DNA of 64,000 nt from Hyphomicrobium nitrativorans NL23 (lineage in GTDB: Bacteria > Pseudomonadota > Alphaproteobacteria > Rhizobiales > Hyphomicrobiaceae), in assembly GCF_000503895.1 (NCBI RefSeq), contig NC_022997.1, positions 496,001-560,000 of the forward strand, given 5' to 3'. This document shows positions 32,146 to 40,738 of the stretch, one piece after another. The position numbers were made by a program, and so were the translations under genes. The notes under the pieces are model-generated. The model was not told where the DNA came from. It saw nothing but the letters and a program-made list of their open reading frames with translations, and made no database searches. The first letter of the stretch is position 1; every line of letters begins with the position of its first letter.

Positions 32146-33638
32146 TCCTGTACCTTCTGATGAGAGGCGACCCACCATGGACCCGAGTCTACGGGGCGCC
32201 CATCCTTGCGGAATTCAATGTAGAGAACGGGCGCGCTCGCTTGCGGCGCCGACTGATCCATATCTGTCGATCCGGCTGCCAACTGTGCTGTGCGAGGCGC
32301 ACCACTCATGGTTCCAATCGGTTCGGCGGCCAACACGAACTGTCCTGGTCCGACATCCATATGTGACAAACCGGCGACCAGCACATGATACCCGCCGCCG
32401 GCGTTGATGATCAAGAGTTGCCCGTAGCTGCGAAATTCTCCCGCGTAGACAACCCAGCCGTCGCAGGGAGAGGTGACACGGGCCCCGAACCGGGTTTCGA
32501 TCACGAGACCCTGCGATGTGCCTCCATATTGGGTCTTGTCGTTGAATCCCAAGACCCGGCGCCCTTGAGCGGGCAAAGGTAGCTTGCCCTTGGCTTGGTG
32601 AAAGGCAATGGACGGCTTGATCCGGTCGGGCTTGCCGGGCACGAGGGACGTGTTTTCCGGAGCAAGTTCAACGATGGACGACGGGGGCGTGCCTACCCCC
32701 GGTTCCGGGGAGAGAAGGGCCACTTCCTCGCCGCGGGCGGGCTCGGCTTCGGGGATCAGCTCGACAGGGGGCGTTTCGGGCGTGGCCGGCGGCGGAAGGA
32801 CGGCCACGACGGCATCGGCGGGCGCCTCCTCCGCGGCGGCCATCGGTGTCTGGCTGACCTGCTGGCTGAGCTTCTCGATCAGCTCGCTGAGGTCGGCCAC
32901 GTTCTGCGAGATCTCGGCGGTCGCCTCGCGGACCTGGCTGAGTTCCGTTTGGCGGTCGGCGAGCGACTGCTTCTTGGTTTCGAGGAGGCTCGCGAGCAGG
33001 ATCTGGGTGCTGTTCAGCCGCTCGGTTTCCGCGCGCAGGGCGTCGCCTTCGCGGCGGATGGACGCCATGATCTCCATCAGCTCGTTGAGGCGGCCGGTGA
33101 GGGCCATGGCCTCGCCCCTCATCTCGGGGAAGGCGCGGGCGATCAGCATGGCGCTGCGCACCATCTCAAGTGCGTCCTCGCGCTGGGTGATGATGACGGG
33201 GGGCGGATTGCGGCCCATGCGCTGAAGCGCTGCCAACAGGCCCGCGATCTTCGCGTGTTCGCGCGCGAGGGAGACGCGGATGTCCTTTTCCTGGCGTTCG
33301 AAGCCCGCGAGGCGCTGCTCGATCGCGGTCATTGCGGCCTCGCTCTTCTGCACGAGGGCCGCCGTTTCGACGAGGCGCGCGTTGATCTCGCGCCGCTCGT
33401 CGGCAAGGCTTGTCAGGTCTTTCTGGATTTCCGCATCGCGCGCCTGCTTGGCGGCCAGCTTGCCCTGTTGGCTTTCCAGCCGCTTGGCGGCGTCCTCGGC
33501 CGAGGATGGCGTTTCGGCAAATGCGATGGGGAAGATCGGCGTCGTGACGGCAAGCGTCAGCGCCGCCGCCGCGACAAAACGCGCACGCCGCCTTTTGCGA
33601 CAGGCTCTTGCTCCGGCTCGGTGCACTGCCTCGCCCAT
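32142..33638 (-). CDS. envC: Murein hydrolase activator EnvC-like protein (degenerate M23)
   Basis: A 498-residue protein with a signal peptide (residues 20-41), two long coiled-coil regions (about 45-125 and 170-255), a Pro/Glu-rich linker and a C-terminal LytM/M23 domain. The usual zinc ligands are missing: the G-x-H-x-G-x-D site reads GGTSQGLVIE and the final H-x-H reads YIEFR. Such inactive LytM proteins activate amidases at the division septum. The envC-ctpA pair is typical for alphaproteobacteria. Confidence 0.9.
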   Translation of the reverse strand: MGEAVHRAGARACRKRRRARFVAAAALTLAVTTPIFPIAFAETPSSAEDAAKRLESQQGKLAAKQARDAEIQKDLTSLADERREINARLVETAALVQKSEAAMTAIEQRLAGFERQEKDIRVSLAREHAKIAGLLAALQRMGRNPPPVIITQREDALEMVRSAMLIARAFPEMRGEAMALTGRLNELMEIMASIRREGDALRAETERLNSTQILLASLLETKKQSLADRQTELSQVREATAEISQNVADLSELIEKLSQQVSQTPMAAAEEAPADAVVAVLPPPATPETPPVELIPEAEPARGEEVALLSPEPGVGTPPSSIVELAPENTSLVPGKPDRIKPSIAFHQAKGKLPLPAQGRRVLGFNDKTQYGGTSQGLVIETRFGARVTSPCDGWVVYAGEFRSYGQLLIINAGGGYHVLVAGLSHMDVGPGQFVLAAEPIGTMSGAPRTAQLAAGSTDMDQSAPQASAPVLYIEFRKDGRPVDSGPWWVASHQKVQE

Positions 33639-33650
33639 TCGGATCGACTG

Positions 33651-33697
33651 CTAGAACGTCCTCCGATCCGATCGAAACGGAGCGGAGAACGTTCTAG
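33651..33697. repeat. 20-bp stem hairpin next to the tandem repeats
   Basis: CTAGAACGTCCTCCGATCCG (33651-33670) pairs with the arm at 33678-33697 in 18 of 20 positions, with a 7-base loop. The equivalent hairpin precedes the palindromic repeat at 4052 and 52192, so it forms the first half of a bipartite element. Confidence 0.75.
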
Positions 33698-33707
33698 CTC
33701 TTTCTTG

Positions 33708-33876
33708 AGACCGATGATTCACGCTTCGGACTGGTAGGGTCCGAAGCGATCATGGTCTCCTTAGTTAGACCGATGATTCACGTTTCGGACTGATAGGGTC
33801 CGAAGCGATCATGGTCTCCTTAGTTAGACCGATGATTCACGCTTCAGGCTGGTAGGGCCTGAAGCGATCATGGTCT
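33708..33876. repeat. Three tandem 51-bp palindromic repeats
   Basis: Copies at 33708-33758, 33767-33817 and 33826-33876 have a period of 59 bases; the 8-base linkers are similar (CCTTAGTT). Each copy reads AGACCGATGATTCACGCTTC, a centre with GGACTG.TAGGGTCC, and GAAGCGATCATGGTCT, an imperfect palindrome. The third copy uses CAGG/CCTG in the stem where the others have CGGA/TCCG, a compensated change that keeps the pairing. Confidence 0.9.
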
Positions 33877-34192
33877 TCGACCGCCGGGGTGCGCACCGCA
33901 CGATCAATCCCCGGTTTCAGTCGGTTGTTCGATGCTGTCTTAAAAGAATTCGGCTGCCCGAGGCAAACCGAACTCTGCGCGGTTACAACGCTCCGATAAG
34001 TCGTTAGAATTAGGGCACGCGGGTTACCAAACGGTGGCGGGACCTGGCGATCTGCTGCGCGGGATCGAGGACGGCGGGGAGAAGGTACCCGGCGGAAGGG
34101 TGCGGCGCGTCCGAAGGCGGCATTTGAACGGGCCTTCGAACGGGATTATCTACGGCGCACATTAGACCCTTTCATGCGAGGCGGTGCCGCCA

Positions 34193-34387
34193 ATGGAAAC
34201 TGTTCTCTTTCACCTGACGACGATTACGACACTGGCCGTGCTCGTGGTGCTCGTGTGCGGGCTGTTCGTCATGATGCGGGGTAAAAGCCCGAACCTGAGC
34301 CAGAAGCTCATGCGTTGGCGTGTCGGGCTGCAGTTCACGGCGATCATGATGGTGCTGGCCTACGTTCTGGTGCGCCAATACTTCTGA
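34193..34387 (+). CDS. Small twin-transmembrane protein (HIG1-like)
   Basis: A 64-residue membrane protein with two hydrophobic helices (residues 5-27 and 43-60) separated by a basic loop MMRGKSPNLSQKLMRWRVG. The loop motif (S-x-x-L-M-R-x-R) and size fit the HIG1-domain or twin-transmembrane proteins of alphaproteobacteria, related to respiratory-complex assembly factors. I choose ATG 34193 with GAGGCGG upstream over GTG 34184. It lies upstream of the cobalamin adenosyltransferase gene. Confidence 0.8.
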   Translation: METVLFHLTTITTLAVLVVLVCGLFVMMRGKSPNLSQKLMRWRVGLQFTAIMMVLAYVLVRQYF

Positions 34388-34472
34388 CCGGCCGCCGGGC
34401 TGCCCGGCAAAGAGCTTGATTTGGCAGGACCCACAACTACTCTGGGCGCCGAAACGGGGGACAACGCGCGCG

Positions 34473-35051
34473 ATGGTGAAGCTCAACAAGATCTATACCC
34501 GCACCGGCGATGCCGGCACGACGGGGCTGGGCACCGGCGAGCGTGTGCGCAAGGACGCCCTGCGCATTGCAGCTTATGGGACGGTCGACGAAACCAACGC
34601 GCTGATCGGCGTCGCGCGGGTGCATCTCACGGGAATGCCGGGGCTCGATGCCAAGCTCGGCCGCATCCAGAACGATCTTTTCGATCTCGGCGCGGATCTG
34701 TGCGTGCCCGATCGCGGCGAAAAGCCCAAGTTCGAGCCGCTGCGGGTTTCCGACGCTCAGGTCGTTCGTCTCGAAGCGGAAATCGACGAGATGAACTCCG
34801 AACTCAATCCTTTGAAATCGTTCGTGCTTCCGGGCGGTTCGCCGGCTGCTGCGGCGCTGCATGTGGCGCGCACGGTGTCTCGGAGAGCGGAGCGTGAAAT
34901 GGTGGCCTTGGCGGCACTCCCGGACGAGCCGGTGAGCGCGGCGGCCATGAAATACATCAATCGTCTGTCGGATTATCTCTTCGTCGCGGGCCGCTATGTG
35001 AACGACCGAGGGCGGAGCGATGTGCTTTGGGTGCCGGGGCAAAACCGTTAG
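34473..35051 (+). CDS. ATP:cob(I)alamin adenosyltransferase (PduO type)
   Basis: A 192-residue enzyme that makes adenosylcobalamin. KLNKIYTRTGDAGTTGLGTG is the ATP-binding N-terminal block; AYGTVDETNALIG, FVLPGGSPAAAALHVARTV and the final RLSDYLFVAGRYVN are typical of the PduO-type family. Adenosylcobalamin serves methylmalonyl- and ethylmalonyl-CoA mutases, used in the glyoxylate-regenerating pathway of many methylotrophs. The start is ATG 34473; the upstream ATG 34416 adds a segment foreign to the family. Confidence 0.93.
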   Translation: MVKLNKIYTRTGDAGTTGLGTGERVRKDALRIAAYGTVDETNALIGVARVHLTGMPGLDAKLGRIQNDLFDLGADLCVPDRGEKPKFEPLRVSDAQVVRLEAEIDEMNSELNPLKSFVLPGGSPAAAALHVARTVSRRAEREMVALAALPDEPVSAAAMKYINRLSDYLFVAGRYVNDRGRSDVLWVPGQNR

Positions 35052-35100
35052 ACACCGGACCTCGTTTGGATTGGATCGCGCCTAGCCTAGGGACACTCGT

Positions 35101-35799
35101 ATGTTCGTGCCGATACACGATGAGAACTCGCTCAAGTCGATCCCTTTCCAGTACGTGACCGTCTCGCTGATCGTGGTCAACGTCGCCGTCTTCCTGCTGT
35201 CCGCGGTGGGGGGCGATATGGTGGCGGTTGCGAGCTTCGGGATCATTCCGAAGGAGCTGTTCGACACCAGCCTGCTACCGGTTCCCATCGAGGAGCAGGT
35301 GTCGGTGCGGCCGACGCAGCTCACGCTTCTCACCTACATGTTCTTTCACGGCGACGTCTTGCATCTTGCCGGAAACATGCTGTTTTTGTGGGTGTTTGGA
35401 GACAACGTCGAGGACGCCATGGGGCATCTCAAGTTCCTCGCGTTCTACCTCATGTGCGGTGTGTTCGCGGGCTATATGCACGCCTGGATCGAGCCCGGCT
35501 CGGCGATCCCGCTGATCGGCGCGAGCGGAGCGGTTGCCGGGGTCATCGCTGCCTATCTGATGCTCCATCCCCGGGTGCGGGTGTGGGTGCTGGCGTTCAA
35601 GGCTATCCCGCTCCGGATCTCCGCCCTCATTGCGTTGGGCGCCTGGGTGGTCATGCAATTCGTGATGGTGCTCTTACCGCAGGTTGGCCCTGTCGCCTGG
35701 TGGGCCCATGTCGGCGGGCTGATCGCGGGGGCGGTGCTGATCGTGGTGATGCGCCGGCCCGGCGTGCCGCTGTTCGACCGGCACCTCAAGGTCGCCTGA
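35101..35799 (+). CDS. Rhomboid-family intramembrane serine protease
   Basis: A 232-residue protein with six or so membrane helices. The rhomboid motifs are there: HGDVLHLAGNMLFLWVFGDN (His and Asn of the oxyanion region), the nucleophile serine in GASGAVAG, and the catalytic histidine in WAHVGG near the C-terminus. It therefore looks active and should cleave membrane proteins within the bilayer. It lies 49 bases after the adenosyltransferase gene on the same strand. Confidence 0.9.
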   Translation: MFVPIHDENSLKSIPFQYVTVSLIVVNVAVFLLSAVGGDMVAVASFGIIPKELFDTSLLPVPIEEQVSVRPTQLTLLTYMFFHGDVLHLAGNMLFLWVFGDNVEDAMGHLKFLAFYLMCGVFAGYMHAWIEPGSAIPLIGASGAVAGVIAAYLMLHPRVRVWVLAFKAIPLRISALIALGAWVVMQFVMVLLPQVGPVAWWAHVGGLIAGAVLIVVMRRPGVPLFDRHLKVA

Positions 35800-36112
35800 T
35801 CGCCGGAGCTGGCGGGAACGGACTGTTCCCGCTCAATTGCCCGTGGGAAGCCGATTTCCGGCGGCGAGTCGCATTGACTTGCAACAGGACGGCTCGTAAT
35901 TTCGGTTCTCGCACCTGCGAAGAGCTTTGGCGCGCTCAGGCTCGCCGGGCTCTCAATCCGATGCACTCGAAGGGCGGAACAGGGGCCCCCGGGTCATGAT
36001 CGGAGTCGCGGGCGCGGCCTTATCCCAATCTCCCGTCGGCACGTCTCGGGACATAAAAAACCAGGGAAACAATGATCAGAACAACGCTAGGCGCCGGGGA
36101 GCGCCGCGCATC
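35800..36112. other. Intergenic region before etfB
   Basis: About 310 bases. No repeat or RNA gene is seen. An open frame runs in phase into etfB from 35927, but its product is not family-like, so this is read as leader and promoter DNA. Confidence 0.45.
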
Positions 36113-36868
36113 ATGAAGCTACTCGTCGCGGTGAAACGAGTCGTCGATTACGCGGTCAAAATTCGCGTCAAAGCGGATGGATCAGGGATCGAACTGGCCA
36201 ACGTCAAAATGAGCATGAACCCCTTCGACGAGATTGCCGTCGAGGAGGCCGTTCGGCTCAAGGAAAGCGGAACCGCGACCGAGGTCGTGGCCGTCACGAT
36301 CGGGCCCGCGAAATCGCAGGAGACGCTGCGCACTGCGCTCGCGATCGGCGCCGACCGCGCGATCCATATCGAGACTCCGGCGGACGCGGAGATCGAGCCG
36401 CTCGCGGTTGCGAAACTGCTGAAAGCGGTGGTCGAAGCGGAGAAGCCGGATCTGGTCGTGCTCGGTAAGCAGGCGATCGACGACGATTGCAACCAGACAG
36501 GCCAGATGCTGGCCGCGTTGCTCGGTTGGCCGCAGGGGACGTTCGCGTCCAAGGTTGCGCCCGAGGGCGGCGCCGTGGCCGTTACGCGCGAGATCGACGG
36601 CGGCCTTGAGACGGTGAAGCTCAATCTTCCGGCCATCGTGACGACCGACCTCCGGCTCAACGAGCCGCGCTATCCGTCGCTTCCCAACATCATGAAGGCG
36701 AAGAAGAAGCCGCTCGACGTCAAGAAGCCCGACGAGTTCGGCGTCGATATCGCGCCGCGTCTCAAAGTGCTGAAGACGGCGGAGCCGCCCGCGCGCAAGG
36801 GTGGCGTGAAAGTGGCTGACGTGGCGGAGCTGGTGCACCGTCTCAAGACAGAGGCGGGGGTGATCTGA
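36113..36868 (+). CDS. etfB: Electron transfer flavoprotein beta subunit
   Basis: The 251-residue small subunit of ETF, which collects electrons from acyl-CoA and related dehydrogenases and passes them to ETF:quinone oxidoreductase. [20 protein letters not shown] is the family start; the AMP-binding region [20 protein letters not shown] and the recognition loop near [20 protein letters not shown] are present. In methylotrophs the same family serves trimethylamine and dimethylamine dehydrogenases, but this copy sits beside a fatty-acid type gene (hbd). Its stop overlaps etfA by one base. Confidence 0.95.
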   Translation: MKLLVAVKRVVDYAVKIRVKADGSGIELANVKMSMNPFDEIAVEEAVRLKESGTATEVVAVTIGPAKSQETLRTALAIGADRAIHIETPADAEIEPLAVAKLLKAVVEAEKPDLVVLGKQAIDDDCNQTGQMLAALLGWPQGTFASKVAPEGGAVAVTREIDGGLETVKLNLPAIVTTDLRLNEPRYPSLPNIMKAKKKPLDVKKPDEFGVDIAPRLKVLKTAEPPARKGGVKVADVAELVHRLKTEAGVI

Positions 36869-37812
36869 TGGCTGTTCTTCTTCTTGCAGAGCATTCCAAT
36901 TCGGCTCTCGGCGCTGCGACGGCCAAGGCCCTGACGGCTGCCAAGGCCATCGGGCCGGACGTGCACGTGCTGGTGGCCGGTCATGCGTGCGGCGCGGCTG
37001 CCGAAGCGGCCGCGAAGCTCGACGGCGTTTCCAAGGTGCTGGTCGCGGATGCGCCTCACCTTGAGCATGGCCTCGCCGAGGAAGTCGCGGCGACCCTGCT
37101 TTCGCTCGCCGGCAGCTACGACGCCATCGTCGCGCCTGCGACCGCTTCGGGCAAAAATATCCTGCCGCGCGTCGCAGCCCAGCTCGACGTGATGCAAATC
37201 TCGGACATCACCAAGGTCGTCTCGTCCGATACGTTCGAGCGGCCGATCTATGCCGGTAACGCGGTGCAGACGGTGCAGTCGAGCGAAGCCAAGAAGGTCG
37301 TGACCGTGCGCACGGCGGCATTTGCCGCTGCGGGTGAAGGCGGTTCGGCTGCGGTCGAGGCCGTCAGTGCGGCGCCGGCCGTTGGGCTCTCGTCGTTCGT
37401 CGGCGCGGAGCTGACGAAGTCGGACCGGCCGGATCTTACGGCGGCGAAGATCGTCGTCTCGGGTGGTCGTGGCCTCGGGAACGGCGAGAACTTCAAAACG
37501 TATCTCGAACCTGTCGTCGAGCGCCTCGGTGCTGCGATGGGTGCTTCGCGCGCGGCGGTCGATGCCGGCTTCGTGCCCAACGATTTGCAGGTCGGGCAGA
37601 CCGGCAAGGTCGTGGCGCCGGAGCTTTATGTTGCGGTCGGCATCTCGGGTGCGATCCAGCATCTCGCGGGCATGAAAGACTCCAAGATCATCGTCGCCAT
37701 CAACAAGGACGGCGAAGCGCCGATCTTCCAGGTGGCCGACTACGGTCTCGTCGCCGATCTCTTCCAAGCTTTGCCCGAGCTCGAAAAAGAGCTTGCCAAG
37801 GCGGGTGGCTGA
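36868..37812 (+). CDS. etfA: Electron transfer flavoprotein alpha subunit
   Basis: The 314-residue subunit that binds FAD in its C-terminal domain: [13 protein letters not shown], then [22 protein letters not shown] and [17 protein letters not shown], the ETF alpha signature. The TGATG overlap with etfB shows translational coupling. Confidence 0.96.
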   Translation: MAVLLLAEHSNSALGAATAKALTAAKAIGPDVHVLVAGHACGAAAEAAAKLDGVSKVLVADAPHLEHGLAEEVAATLLSLAGSYDAIVAPATASGKNILPRVAAQLDVMQISDITKVVSSDTFERPIYAGNAVQTVQSSEAKKVVTVRTAAFAAAGEGGSAAVEAVSAAPAVGLSSFVGAELTKSDRPDLTAAKIVVSGGRGLGNGENFKTYLEPVVERLGAAMGASRAAVDAGFVPNDLQVGQTGKVVAPELYVAVGISGAIQHLAGMKDSKIIVAINKDGEAPIFQVADYGLVADLFQALPELEKELAKAGG

Positions 37813-37851
37813 GACCACGCGAAGCGCACCGGGACAGGAAGGACATTCGCC

Positions 37852-38781
37852 ATGGACGTCGCAGTCAAGGCTGAGAGCAAGTCTAAACCGGATGCACGGC
37901 CGGTTCCGGTGATCAAGCAGGTGGGTATCATCGGCGCGGGGCAGATGGGCAGCGGCATTGCCCATGTGATTGCGCTCGGCAAGTACGACGTGCTCATCAA
38001 CGATGTTCGGAAAGAGCAAGTCGACAAGGCGCTGGAGATCATCGAGAAGAACCTCGGTCGCCAGGTTGCCAAGGGTCTCGTCAACGAAGAGGATATGAAG
38101 GCGGCGCTTGCTCGGATTACGTTTGCGCCCGATCTCGACGCGTTCGCCAACTCCGACATGGTGATCGAAGCGGCGACGGAAGACGAAACCGTCAAGCGGC
38201 GCATCTTTCAGGAGCTGTGTCCCAAGCTGAAGCCCGACGCGATCGTGGCGACGAATACCTCGTCGCTTTCGATTACGCGGCTTGCCTCCACCACGGATCG
38301 TCCCGAGCACTTCATCGGGATGCACTTCATGAATCCGGTGCCGCTGATGGAGCTTGTCGAACTCATTCGCGGCATCGCGACGGAGGACGAAGTTTTCGGC
38401 GTGGCGCGCACGTTCGTCGAAAGCCTCGGCAAGGTGACGGCGGTCTCCGAGGACTTCCCCGCTTTCATCGTCAACCGCATCCTGCTGCCGATGATCAACG
38501 AGGCCGTGTACACGCTCTATGAGGGCGTCGGCACGGTCGAGGGGATCGACAAGGCGATGCGGCTCGGTGCGCACCATCCGATGGGCCCCTTGGAGCTTGC
38601 AGATTTTATTGGCCTCGATACCTGCCTTGCGGTGATGCAGGTGCTCTACGAAGGTCTCTCGGATTCCAAGTATCGTCCATGTCCGCTGCTCGTGAAGTAT
38701 GTCGAAGCGGGTTGGCTGGGGCGCAAGACGAACCGCGGCTTTTACGATTATCGCGGCGAGAAGCCGGTGCCGACGCGCTGA
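37852..38781 (+). CDS. hbd: 3-Hydroxybutyryl-CoA dehydrogenase
   Basis: A 309-residue NAD(P)-dependent dehydrogenase with the Rossmann motif [10 protein letters not shown] near residue 28, TNTSSLSI, the catalytic histidine in [15 protein letters not shown] and the C-terminal [10 protein letters not shown]. It acts on 3-hydroxyacyl-CoA in polyhydroxybutyrate and short-chain fatty-acid metabolism, or around the ethylmalonyl-CoA route. It begins 40 bases after etfA, so electrons of an acyl-CoA dehydrogenase step would leave through the neighbouring ETF. Confidence 0.94.
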   Translation: MDVAVKAESKSKPDARPVPVIKQVGIIGAGQMGSGIAHVIALGKYDVLINDVRKEQVDKALEIIEKNLGRQVAKGLVNEEDMKAALARITFAPDLDAFANSDMVIEAATEDETVKRRIFQELCPKLKPDAIVATNTSSLSITRLASTTDRPEHFIGMHFMNPVPLMELVELIRGIATEDEVFGVARTFVESLGKVTAVSEDFPAFIVNRILLPMINEAVYTLYEGVGTVEGIDKAMRLGAHHPMGPLELADFIGLDTCLAVMQVLYEGLSDSKYRPCPLLVKYVEAGWLGRKTNRGFYDYRGEKPVPTR

Positions 38782-38794
38782 GCTTGCGGCCGGC

Positions 38795-39556
38795 GTGACC
38801 CATCACTCAAACAAATTTGCGCTCGTGACCGGCGCCGGAAGCGGCATCGGGCGCGCCGTTGCGTGTGCGCTGTTCGATGCCGGTTTCGATCTCGTGCTTG
38901 CGGGACGGCGTCAGTCGATGCTCGACGAGACGGCAGAGCTTTGCAGGTCGCGACCGGGGCGCGTGCTTGCGCGGGCATGCGACGTTTCGAAACCGGAGGC
39001 CGTGACCGCGCTGTTCGACGAGATCCAATCGATCTTCGGACGGCTCGACATCCTGTTCAACAACGCGGGGCTTTCCGCGCGCGCCGTGCCTATCGACGAG
39101 TTGACGTTCGACGAGTGGGCGGCGGTGGTGGATGTGAACCTCATGGGCGCATTCCTGTGCGCGCAAGGGGCATTCCGGCTGATGAAGACGCAACGGCCGA
39201 TGGGCGGTCGGATCATCAACAACGGATCGATCTCGGCGTCCGTACCGCGTCCGTTTTCGGCGCCTTACACGGCGACCAAGCACGCGGTCACGGGACTCAC
39301 GAAGTCTCTCTCACTGGATGGACGCGCATTCGATATTGCGTGCTCGCAGATCGACATCGGCAATGCGGAGACGGCGATGACCGATCCGATGGCGGCTGGC
39401 GTGCGGCAGGCGGATGGCTCGATCCGTCCGGAGGCGCGATTCGACGTGAGCCATGTGGCGGACGCTGTCGTTTATATGGCGGGGCTGCCGCTTTCGGCGA
39501 ACGTGCAGTTCATGACGCTCATGGCCACCAAAATGCCGTTCATTGGTCGAGGATGA
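38795..39556 (+). CDS. Short-chain dehydrogenase/reductase
   Basis: A 253-residue SDR oxidoreductase: cofactor motif [13 protein letters not shown], catalytic serine in NNGSISAS and the Y-x-x-x-K pair in YTATKHA. Substrate unknown. The only sensible start is GTG 38795 ([15 protein letters not shown]), 14 bases after hbd, with a weak ribosome-binding site; coupling to hbd is likely. The C-terminal [19 protein letters not shown] is typical of enzymes of this class with unknown role. Confidence 0.82.
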   Translation: MTHHSNKFALVTGAGSGIGRAVACALFDAGFDLVLAGRRQSMLDETAELCRSRPGRVLARACDVSKPEAVTALFDEIQSIFGRLDILFNNAGLSARAVPIDELTFDEWAAVVDVNLMGAFLCAQGAFRLMKTQRPMGGRIINNGSISASVPRPFSAPYTATKHAVTGLTKSLSLDGRAFDIACSQIDIGNAETAMTDPMAAGVRQADGSIRPEARFDVSHVADAVVYMAGLPLSANVQFMTLMATKMPFIGRG

Positions 39557-39660
39557 TGCGGACAACAGATTCGGGAGTGTTGCGGCCGTCCGCCGACGCA
39601 CTTTAGAGTCGGGCGATATTTTCGGTTGAATGTTGCTCGACTGTCTTCATTTCCATTGCT

Positions 39661-39703
39661 GTGCTTCCTTTCGGGCGAACCGGCCCCATCTTTTCGGAAG
39701 CAT
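39661..39703. repeat. 43-bp palindromic repeat, degenerate copy
   Basis: GTGCTTC at 39661-39667 and GAAGCAT at 39697-39703, with CGAACCGGCCCCAT between; the layout and total length equal the copy at 27865-27907 but the inner stem is eroded. Confidence 0.65.
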
Positions 39704-39776
39704 CGGAGATTTGCCTCGCCCCGCCGATCGCGGGGATGGGAGGCAGTGCCGCTCACATCGGGAGGGGTGAGCCCAC

Positions 39777-40157
39777 ATGCGATTCCATCGTGTCAGGATT
39801 GGCGCTGTCGCGCTCGGCCTTGCGGCCGGGTTGCCGGGCTGTGCGAACGTCTTTTCGATGTCCGAAGCCGAGCGGGCCGGGCATCAAAGCGATGGGACGT
39901 ACATTCCGAGCGTTGCCGAGGAGCAGCTTGCCTGTCGCCAGCTCCGCGAGCGTATCGATGCGCTCGACAGTCACATTGCAACGTTTCCTGAGCGCGCTGC
40001 GCGGGAGGAGCAAAGCCGCCCGCGCACTCTCGGCGCGGCTTTCGGACGGATGTTCGGCGGTGACGGCGGGGGGCTCAAGGCTGTCGAAGATCACAAGAAG
40101 ACAACGGCGGAGCGCGCGGGTCTCGCCGGGCTCTATGCGCGGAAAGACTGCATCTAA
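39777..40157 (+). CDS. Small lipoprotein of unknown function
   Basis: Unrecognised 126-residue protein. A basic start and hydrophobic core lead to a lipobox LPGC at residues 19-22, so it should be a lipoprotein. The mature part has a charged helix (CRQLRERIDALDSHIATF) and one more cysteine near the end. GGAGGGG lies about 10-16 bases before ATG 39777. It stands alone and ends in a hairpin shared with the converging PepSY gene. Confidence 0.7.
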   Translation: MRFHRVRIGAVALGLAAGLPGCANVFSMSEAERAGHQSDGTYIPSVAEEQLACRQLRERIDALDSHIATFPERAAREEQSRPRTLGAAFGRMFGGDGGGLKAVEDHKKTTAERAGLAGLYARKDCI

Positions 40158-40162
40158 ACGTG

Positions 40163-40190
40163 ATCGGGCGGAGCTTTCGCTCCGCCCGAT
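40163..40190. terminator. Perfect 12-bp hairpin between convergent genes
   Basis: ATCGGGCGGAGC (40163-40174) and GCTCCGCCCGAT (40179-40190) around TTTC; no T-run. It can stop transcription from either side. Confidence 0.55.
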
Positions 40191-40218
40191 GAAAACATGA
40201 CGTGTTATCTGAAGACGC

Positions 40219-40488
40219 TCAGTCCTCAAGATCCATTTTGACGATCTTGCCGCCGCGGATGTCGACGTCGAATACGCGGCCATCATTGTGCACGGCGTCA
40301 TCGACTTCCCACTTGCCGTCGTCCAGTTCGATCTTGCGCCAGGACTTGAAGCCTGCAGCGTTGAGGATTGAGGTGAGCTCGGAAAGTTCGGCCGGCGTCG
40401 GCGGGCGGTCGTTGGCAATGGCCACGGTGGCGAGCGGGGCCGTTGCGAGCATCGCGGACAGGCCAAGGGCAAGAACTGCGTTTTTCAT
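40219..40488 (-). CDS. Exported PepSY-domain protein A
   Basis: An 89-residue protein with a signal peptide (MKNAVLALGLSAMLATAPLA to ANA) and one PepSY-like domain (LTSILNAAGFKSWRKIELDD, residues 40-59, then a beta hairpin FDVDIRGGKIVKMD). PepSY proteins are small periplasmic modules thought to inhibit or bind proteins. Two further PepSY genes (42822 and 43295) and a two-component system lie nearby. Upstream there is a CTGTCAG direct repeat at 40609-40626. Confidence 0.82.
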   Translation of the reverse strand: MKNAVLALGLSAMLATAPLATVAIANDRPPTPAELSELTSILNAAGFKSWRKIELDDGKWEVDDAVHNDGRVFDVDIRGGKIVKMDLED

Positions 40489-40608
40489 GCGATTTCTCTC
40501 TCGGTTGGCATTCAGATCGGTTGCGGCGTGCCTTGGTGTATCCAGGGCGCATCTCGCTTAGACCGAGTGCGTTTTAATCACGTGCCGCTGATAGCCGCCT
40601 GATCGTGT

Positions 40609-40626
40609 CTGTCAGCCATCTGTCAG
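40609..40626. promoter_or_regulatory. CTGTCAG direct repeat (OmpR-type box)
   Basis: CTGTCAG at 40609-40615 and again at 40620-40626, an 11-base period, which is the layout used by OmpR/PhoB-type response regulators. It lies 120 bases upstream of the PepSY gene at 40219-40488 and between it and the histidine-kinase gene. Confidence 0.5.
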
Positions 40627-40738
40627 ACGAACGGGTAATGCGCAGGAAACGGGAAAAGATCCCCGCCTTGATGGGCTTTTTCGATTCCATTCGCGGAGGA
40701 AATGGATAGCGTGCGCGTGATCGCCGCAGCGTTGCAGA

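Larger units (their letters stand above)
33639..34192. other. Intergenic region with tandem palindromic repeats
   Basis: About 550 bases. The first 240 hold a hairpin and three tandem 51-base repeats (33651-33876). The remaining 315 (33877-34192) show no gene, no RNA structure I can support and no clear promoter, though AATTCGG- and AATTAGG-like AT-rich patches lie near 33950-34015. Confidence 0.6.

Noticed and set aside
33651-33876. CRISPR array at the tandem repeats
   Set aside because: Only three units; repeats are palindromes of 51 bases and the 8-base linkers are alike, not unique spacers.
36670-38577. Minus-strand frame of 635 codons over etfA and hbd
   Set aside because: Antisense of two clear enzymes, no ribosome-binding site or family motif.
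39753-40472. Minus-strand frame of 239 codons over the lipoprotein and PepSY gene
   Set aside because: The lipoprotein has a lipobox and ribosome-binding site and PepSY gene A a signal peptide; the long frame has neither.
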